A stretch of DNA of 10,267 nt from JBBSDV01 sp038240335 (GTDB lineage: Bacteria > Chloroflexota > Dehalococcoidia > DSTF01 > JACRBR01), in NCBI GenBank assembly GCA_038240335.1, contig JBBSDV010000121.1, positions 1 to 10,267 of the forward strand, read 5' to 3'. Below are positions 6,442 to 10,267 of this stretch, piece after piece; position 1 is the first letter of the stretch; each line of letters starts with the position of its first letter. Under the pieces are notes generated by a model. That model did not search any database. It was not told where the DNA came from and saw only the letters and a list, made by a program, of their open reading frames with translations. Made by a program: the position numbers and the translations under genes.

Positions 6442-6473
6442 GGGCTTGACAACACGTGCTGTTCGTCAAGCCC
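6442..6473. promoter_or_regulatory. Inverted repeat containing TTGACA and CACGTG
   Basis: GGGCTTGACAACA (6442-6454) pairs with TGTT-C-GTCAAGCCC (6460-6473), 13 bp with one bulged C and a five-base loop. The left arm holds a perfect -35 hexamer TTGACA (6446-6451), but no -10 box follows at 16-19 bases. The centre is CACGTG. It lies about 80 bases before the surface-protein start, in the right place for an operator or a leader RNA hairpin. After it comes ATTCTC, so terminator activity is doubtful. Confidence 0.55.
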
Positions 6474-6555
6474 ATTCTCGGCACCTGGTAACACGCGATT
6501 GGGGCGGGGCGGCGCTGATCTGCCGCGAGCGAAAGAACGAAGGAACGTCTTGAGT

Positions 6556-9180
6556 ATGCGAGATCGATTGCCCATAAAGACGGTCGCGCCCGTCCTGGCT
6601 GCGCTGATCGGCATCGCGCTGGTCTGGTCGCTTGCGACGACGATGGCCAGCGCGCAGAACAGCCAGGGCAACGCCGGCGGGGAGGAACACTTCGCTGTCA
6701 CCGCAATCACCGCGAACTGCAACGGCAGCGGTTCGGTCTTCTTCACCGGCACGATTCCCGCCGGCGGGCTGACGCTGACGCTGATGACGAAGGCGGAGGA
6801 CAACAGCGGCAAGTTCTTCCCGGATCCGAACGTCACGCCACTGACCTTCACGAGCGGCGCGAGCCCGATCGCGTACCAGTTCGACCTTTCGAACTTCACC
6901 GGCCCGCACTATCGCGTTGACTCGAACTTCAACACGAAGTCGCCGAGCCTCTTCTGCCCCGGCGGCGCCGCGACCAACACGCCCGTCGCGACGAGCACTG
7001 CGACCAATACGCCCACGCGTACGGCCACCCAGACCCCCCCGCGGCCGACGCACACGCCGACGCAGGTGCAGGAGGCGACCAACACACCGGTCCCGACGCG
7101 CACGATGACCCAGGTGCCGGGCACGCGCACCGCCGACTCGACACAAACGATCGTGGCGACACGCTCGCCGCAGACGACGCGCTCCCCACAGGCAACGACG
7201 ACGGTAAGCGGCGTCACCGCGACCCCTGTGGCGACGACGCCGACGGCCGTGCGAACGGCCACGCGCACGATCTCGCCGACCAATACCTCGGTACCGACGT
7301 TCACCAGTACGCCGTCAGTGACGCAGACCCGCGAAGCGACGCAGACGCGCCAGGCCACTCGGACGGCCCAGGCGACACAATCGCCGCATGCGACGCAGAC
7401 GCGAGAGGTGACGCACACGGTGCAGGCGACGCAATCGCCGCACGCGTCGCCAACGTTGCACGCCGATACACGGACGCCGCGCTCGACGCGCACCAGCACG
7501 CCGACCGCGGTCAACACGCACACCCCGACGCCGACTCGTGAGGCGACACAGACCCGCGAAGCAACACAGACGCGCCAGGCCACTCGGACGGCCCAGGCGA
7601 CGCAATCGCCGCACGCGACGCGTTCGCCGCACGCGACAGAGACCGAGATCGCTGTAACGCACACGCCGCGCCCGACGCGCACAAGCACGCCGACGGCGGT
7701 CAACACGCACACCGCGACGCCGACACGTACGCGGGAAGCGACCGAATCGCCGCAAGCGACGCGCTCGCCGCACGCCACGCAGACGCGCGAGGTGACACAC
7801 ACGGCGCAGGCGACGCAATCGCCGCACGCGACGCGCTCGCCGCACGCGACAGAGACCGAGATCGCCGTAACGCACACGCAGCGCCCGACGCGCACGAGCA
7901 CGCCGACGGCGGTCAACACGCACACCGCAACGCCGACACGCACGCACGAAGCGACCGAATCGCCGCAAGCGACGCGCTCGCCGCGCGCCACGCAGTCGCC
8001 GCAATCGACGCGTTCGCCGCACGCGACGGAGACCGAGATCGTCGCGACGCACACGCCGCGCTCGACACGCACCAGCACGCCGACCGCGGTCAACACGCAC
8101 ACCCCGACGCCGACACGCACGCGGGAGGCCACCGAAACCGAAGAGGCGACGCGGACACCGCACGCCACCCGTACGGCGCGATCGACCGAAACTGAGGAGG
8201 CGACGCACACGCCACACGCCACGCGCACGGCTCGGTCGACTGAAACCGAAGAGGCGACGGAAACCGAAGAGGCGACGCGCACGCCGCACGCCACTCGCAC
8301 CGCGCGCTCGACCGAAACTGAAGAGGCGAGCGAGACACCAGAAAGTACGGGGACCCCGCATTCGACGCGTACCGCAGTCACGCGGACGCCGACCGTCGTG
8401 AATACGTTCACGCCGACGCCGACGCGCAGCGTTACCCAAACCGCTGTTGCCAGCGGCACTGCCTCTCCGGAAGCGACGCAGTCGCCCCGCGCAACGAACA
8501 CCGTCGGTGTTGGCACCGCCTCTCCCGGCGCCGGCACGATGACGCCCTTCGCAACCGGCACGAGCATCACGACGACCACGACATCGGTGCCGACAGCGAC
8601 GAACACGTCGACGGGCGGCGCTTCGATGACGCCGACCTCGGTTCTCACCTCGACGCCGACGTCCGTGAGCACGACGGAAACAGCGACGACGACCGCCGTC
8701 GGGACGAACACCGTCACCACCGGCACGGCGACGTCGACGGTGGAGGTCGCCACCGCTAGCCCCGTTGGCTCGGCGACCGCCAGCAGCTCGATGACCCCCA
8801 CGATGACTGCGACCGCCACGGGTTCGGCAACCGCCACAGGGTCGGCGACGAGCTCAACCACGGCCACCGTGACACGGACGCGCACGACGACGCCGACGAC
8901 GACCACTACCCCGTCCACCACGACGGTGACGACGACTCCCGCCGTCACGCGGACCGTGCTCGGCACGACGGCGATTCCGTCGACGGGCGCTGCTGTTGCG
9001 ACGCGGACCGTGCTCGCGGCATCGGCCGCGCCGCCGATCGCCCGCGGCGCAACGGGTCTGCCGCGTGCCGGAAACGGTTCGGCGAGCGATCGCTCGAGCT
9101 ACTTCCTCGCCGCCGTGATCCTCGCGCTCGCAGCAGCGGGCATGGCCGGCGCAACGCTGCTCAACCGCTCGCGGCAGTAA
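6556..9180 (+). CDS. Secreted Thr-rich repeat (mucin-like stalk) surface protein with C-terminal anchor
   Basis: An 874-residue protein from the ATG at 6556. A TTG at 6550 is closer to the ribosome site AAGGA (6540-6544; 5 versus 11 bases) and would add two residues. A signal peptide covers 1-33: basic start, hydrophobic core, cleavage site ASA|QN. Residues 34 to about 137 form a small, probably beta-rich domain with only two cysteines (Cys55, Cys134) that could bridge it. From about 140 to 800 nearly every second residue is Thr, alternating with Pro, Ser, Ala, Arg and Glu, with nested repeats; this resembles an extended, O-glycosylated stalk. The end has IPSTG (807-811), LPRAG (835-839), a transmembrane segment (849-869) and a basic tail NRSRQ, the layout of a sortase-type signal with Ala instead of Thr in LPxTG. 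It should sit at the cell surface. It is transcribed alone and closed by a strong terminator. I do not recognise the N-terminal domain. Confidence 0.92.
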   Translation: MRDRLPIKTVAPVLAALIGIALVWSLATTMASAQNSQGNAGGEEHFAVTAITANCNGSGSVFFTGTIPAGGLTLTLMTKAEDNSGKFFPDPNVTPLTFTSGASPIAYQFDLSNFTGPHYRVDSNFNTKSPSLFCPGGAATNTPVATSTATNTPTRTATQTPPRPTHTPTQVQEATNTPVPTRTMTQVPGTRTADSTQTIVATRSPQTTRSPQATTTVSGVTATPVATTPTAVRTATRTISPTNTSVPTFTSTPSVTQTREATQTRQATRTAQATQSPHATQTREVTHTVQATQSPHASPTLHADTRTPRSTRTSTPTAVNTHTPTPTREATQTREATQTRQATRTAQATQSPHATRSPHATETEIAVTHTPRPTRTSTPTAVNTHTATPTRTREATESPQATRSPHATQTREVTHTAQATQSPHATRSPHATETEIAVTHTQRPTRTSTPTAVNTHTATPTRTHEATESPQATRSPRATQSPQSTRSPHATETEIVATHTPRSTRTSTPTAVNTHTPTPTRTREATETEEATRTPHATRTARSTETEEATHTPHATRTARSTETEEATETEEATRTPHATRTARSTETEEASETPESTGTPHSTRTAVTRTPTVVNTFTPTPTRSVTQTAVASGTASPEATQSPRATNTVGVGTASPGAGTMTPFATGTSITTTTTSVPTATNTSTGGASMTPTSVLTSTPTSVSTTETATTTAVGTNTVTTGTATSTVEVATASPVGSATASSSMTPTMTATATGSATATGSATSSTTATVTRTRTTTPTTTTTPSTTTVTTTPAVTRTVLGTTAIPSTGAAVATRTVLAASAAPPIARGATGLPRAGNGSASDRSSYFLAAVILALAAAGMAGATLLNRSRQ
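7486..8130 (+). repeat. Long-period repeats in the stalk (TRTSTPTAVNTHTPTPTR blocks)
   Basis: The block 'TRTSTPTAVNTHT(P/A)TPTR' occurs four times; its 'GTCAACACG' core starts at 7510, 7699, 7912 and 8089. The spacings are 189, 213 and 177 bases, all multiples of three. A decayed fifth copy (TRTPTVVNTFTPTPTR) has its equivalent at 8398. Two 179-base segments, 7594-7772 and 7807-7985, differ at only about eight positions by my reading, so that duplication looks recent. Shorter SPHAT(R/E/Q) units lie between the blocks. Confidence 0.9.
8131..8337 (+). repeat. 54-bp repeats in the stalk (ETEEAT-RTPHATRTARST)
   Basis: An 18-residue unit, ETEEAT(R/H)TPHATRTARST, is repeated three times with an extra six-residue ETEEAT inserted before the third and a partial fourth (ETEEASETPEST). 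This stretch is strongly acidic, unlike the basic T-R/T-H repeats before it, so the stalk changes charge here. Confidence 0.88.
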
Positions 9181-9210
9181 CGGCGGCGCGGAGCACTGAC
9201 TAGTGCGAAC

Positions 9211-9246
9211 GAAGGAGGTTGGTGGGGACGCCAACCTCCTTCTTTT
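9211..9246 (+). terminator. Rho-independent terminator of the surface-protein gene
   Basis: GAAGGAGGTTGG (9211-9222) pairs perfectly with CCAACCTCCTTC (9231-9242) over 12 bp, with an eight-base loop and a following TTTT. It begins 31 bases after the TAA. This is the clearest classical terminator in the window. Confidence 0.9.
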
Positions 9247-9314
9247 GCATTTCGCAATTTGGCGGACGACGAAGAAGTTGGACAACGCCGACGATCGATT
9301 CTCGTCACCATAGT

Positions 9315-9336
9315 AAAGGAGCCTTAGAAGCGCTCC
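9315..9336 (-). terminator. Possible weak terminator after the amidohydrolase
   Basis: On the minus strand GGAGC (9336-9332) and GCTCC (9322-9318) form a 5-bp stem with a nine-base loop followed by TTTACT. It begins two bases after the stop codon. The short stem makes it uncertain. Confidence 0.35.
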
Positions 9337-9337
9337 A

Positions 9338-10267
9338 CTAGCTCGCCATCGCAGCGTACTTCGCGCGCACCTCGGCGAGCATAGCGGCAAGCTCGTGGGC
9401 CGGTAGCCACCGGCCTCGCGTGACAACCCCGGCGGGTTGCGCGATCGTCGCCACACCATCGAGCGGATTCGCATCGAGCAGGATCAGGTCGGCGCGGAGA
9501 CCTTCTCGCACGCTGCCGGACTCATCGCTCGCGCCGAGAAATTCGGCCGCGGCCGAAGTCCCGGCACGGATCGCGTCGTACGGCGAGACGCCCGCCTCTG
9601 TGAAGAGCCGCAACTCCTCGTGCACCGAGAATCCGGGCACCGTAAACGGATTCGTCTCGTCCGTGCCGAGCAGCACGCGCGCCCCCGCCGCAACCAACGT
9701 CGGCACGATTCGCGATGCGATGCGCGACGCTGCGCGCAACCTCGCGTATCCATCCGCACTTTGGTTGGCAAACCGCGGATCCTTGCCGGGATCCCAGCCC
9801 GCGACGACGGATGGCGGCACATATGCGATCTCCGGCGCTCGGAGCAGTTCCTCGAAGTGGTCGAACCGCGACATCCGGTCGCTGACGACGAGCGTCGGGC
9901 AGATCGCGCCGCCACTGTCGCGCACCATTGCCGCGACCGCCGGGACCTTCGACTCGTCGCAGTGGTCGGCGAGGGCGATCAACGACGCGCCGTCCGTGAC
10001 GTGGCCCGCAAGCGGCGAATCGTCGCGCTGGATCGCTTCGAGGAAGCGGTGCATATGCTCGACCGATGCCATCCCGCTGCGAAGCGCGTGCTCGAGCGTC
10101 ACGCGATACGGCAGGTGGCCAGCGACCGGCATACCGCGGCGCTTCGACGACGCCATTAACGCGTCGAAAACCTCGAGCGAGAGCAGGTTGTAGATCTTGA
10201 TGAAGTCGTAGCCGTCGCGCTGTTGCGCCTCTACGACGCCATCGATCGCCGCCGGATCGCCGACCGA
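9338..10267 (-). CDS. Imidazolonepropionase-like metal-dependent amidohydrolase, N-terminus outside window
   Basis: The frame is open from the right edge of the window to a TAG at 9338-9340, giving the last 309 residues; an ATG at 10156 is internal, because the 37 codons before it continue the fold. Visible landmarks, numbered from the window edge: 'DFIKIY' (21-26, with Lys24 where the family has its metal-bridging lysine), 'PVAGH' (His51), 'VEHM' (His71), 'LLGTDET' (Asp203) and 'VHEELRLF' (His216). The end reads 'DAIRAGTSAAAEFLG...GLRADLILLDANPL', the standard closing segment of the amidohydrolase superfamily before its final beta strands. The missing N-terminal part should carry the first HxH metal pair. 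Such enzymes hydrolyse amide or ring C-N bonds, and close relatives act on Xaa-Pro or other dipeptides; the substrate cannot be set from this fragment. It converges with the surface-protein gene. Confidence 0.92.
   Translation of the reverse strand, partial: SVGDPAAIDGVVEAQQRDGYDFIKIYNLLSLEVFDALMASSKRRGMPVAGHLPYRVTLEHALRSGMASVEHMHRFLEAIQRDDSPLAGHVTDGASLIALADHCDESKVPAVAAMVRDSGGAICPTLVVSDRMSRFDHFEELLRAPEIAYVPPSVVAGWDPGKDPRFANQSADGYARLRAASRIASRIVPTLVAAGARVLLGTDETNPFTVPGFSVHEELRLFTEAGVSPYDAIRAGTSAAAEFLGASDESGSVREGLRADLILLDANPLDGVATIAQPAGVVTRGRWLPAHELAAMLAEVRAKYAAMAS

Larger units (their letters stand above)
6058..6549. other. Divergent intergenic region, structured but non-coding
   Basis: About 490 bases between the divergent AOR and surface-protein genes. 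Apart from the AOR leader elements it holds: an 8-bp inverted repeat GTCCGCCC/GGGCGGAC (6192-6199 with 6236-6243) overlapping a smaller CCCCG/CGGGG hairpin; ATTGCA/TGCAAT (6364-6369 with 6376-6381); a 12-base direct repeat; and a strong hairpin at 6442-6473. Frames crossing it have no ribosome site or recognisable protein. No complete plus-strand promoter was found. Confidence 0.55.

Noticed and set aside
6446..6451. Perfect TTGACA as a -35 box for the surface-protein gene
   Set aside because: No -10-like hexamer occurs 16-19 bases downstream (candidates read AAGCCC, AGCCCA, GCCCAT). It may be only part of the hairpin arm.
6909..8966. A 685-codon open frame on the minus strand across the stalk repeats
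   Set aside because: It exists because the repeated Thr, Arg, Ala and Pro codons give no stop codons on the opposite strand. Its product is an implausible Val/Cys/Arg repeat; the plus-strand frame has the signal peptide, anchor and terminator.

Overview
The window is high-GC bacterial DNA with tightly packed genes, GTG starts and 4-base GTGA gene overlaps. The sequence of the DnaN-like clamp, a tungsten/ferredoxin-type aldehyde oxidoreductase and a long Thr/Pro-rich 'NTPTPT'-style surface protein together suggest a Chloroflexota-like organism. That placement rests on gene style and memory only, since no rRNA or other taxonomic marker is present.

Layout, left to right. (1) Bases 1-1855, plus strand: a translationally coupled trio of a HEAT-repeat protein (5' end outside the window), a Nudix hydrolase and a RimJ/RimL-like GNAT acetyltransferase, joined by two GTGA overlaps. 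(2) Bases 1856-2165: a non-coding gap holding a perfect G-run/C-run palindrome. (3) Bases 2166-2507: a free-standing unit with a near-consensus sigma-70 promoter, a strong Shine-Dalgarno, a 69-residue two-helix membrane protein and a 14-bp hairpin terminator, which probably also serves the convergent dnaN. (4) Bases 2626-3815, minus strand: dnaN (DNA polymerase III sliding clamp) with its own promoter. dnaA and recF are not seen beside it. (5) Bases 3877-6137, minus strand: a gene for an AOR-family tungstopterin/[4Fe-4S] oxidoreductase. It has a bulged leader hairpin upstream, and a 12-copy perfect 7-bp tandem repeat plus a terminator downstream. (6) Bases 6058-6549: a divergent intergenic region with several inverted and direct repeats. 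(7) Bases 6556-9246, plus strand: a secreted, Thr-alternating, mucin-like stalk protein of about 874 residues. It has a signal peptide, a small N-terminal domain, nested tandem repeats and a C-terminal LPxxG-like motif with a transmembrane helix, followed by a strong terminator. (8) Bases 9338-10267, minus strand: the C-terminal 309 residues of an imidazolonepropionase-like amidohydrolase whose N-terminus lies outside the window.

The genes do not form one pathway. The window is mostly a patchwork of short independent transcription units: housekeeping (dnaN), redox metabolism (AOR), nucleotide clean-up and acetylation (Nudix/GNAT) and cell surface (stalk protein). I see no phage, transposase, CRISPR array or defence operon. 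The most unusual content is the repeat architecture and anchor of the surface protein, the large charged insertion in the AOR protein, and the structured sequences flanking the AOR gene.
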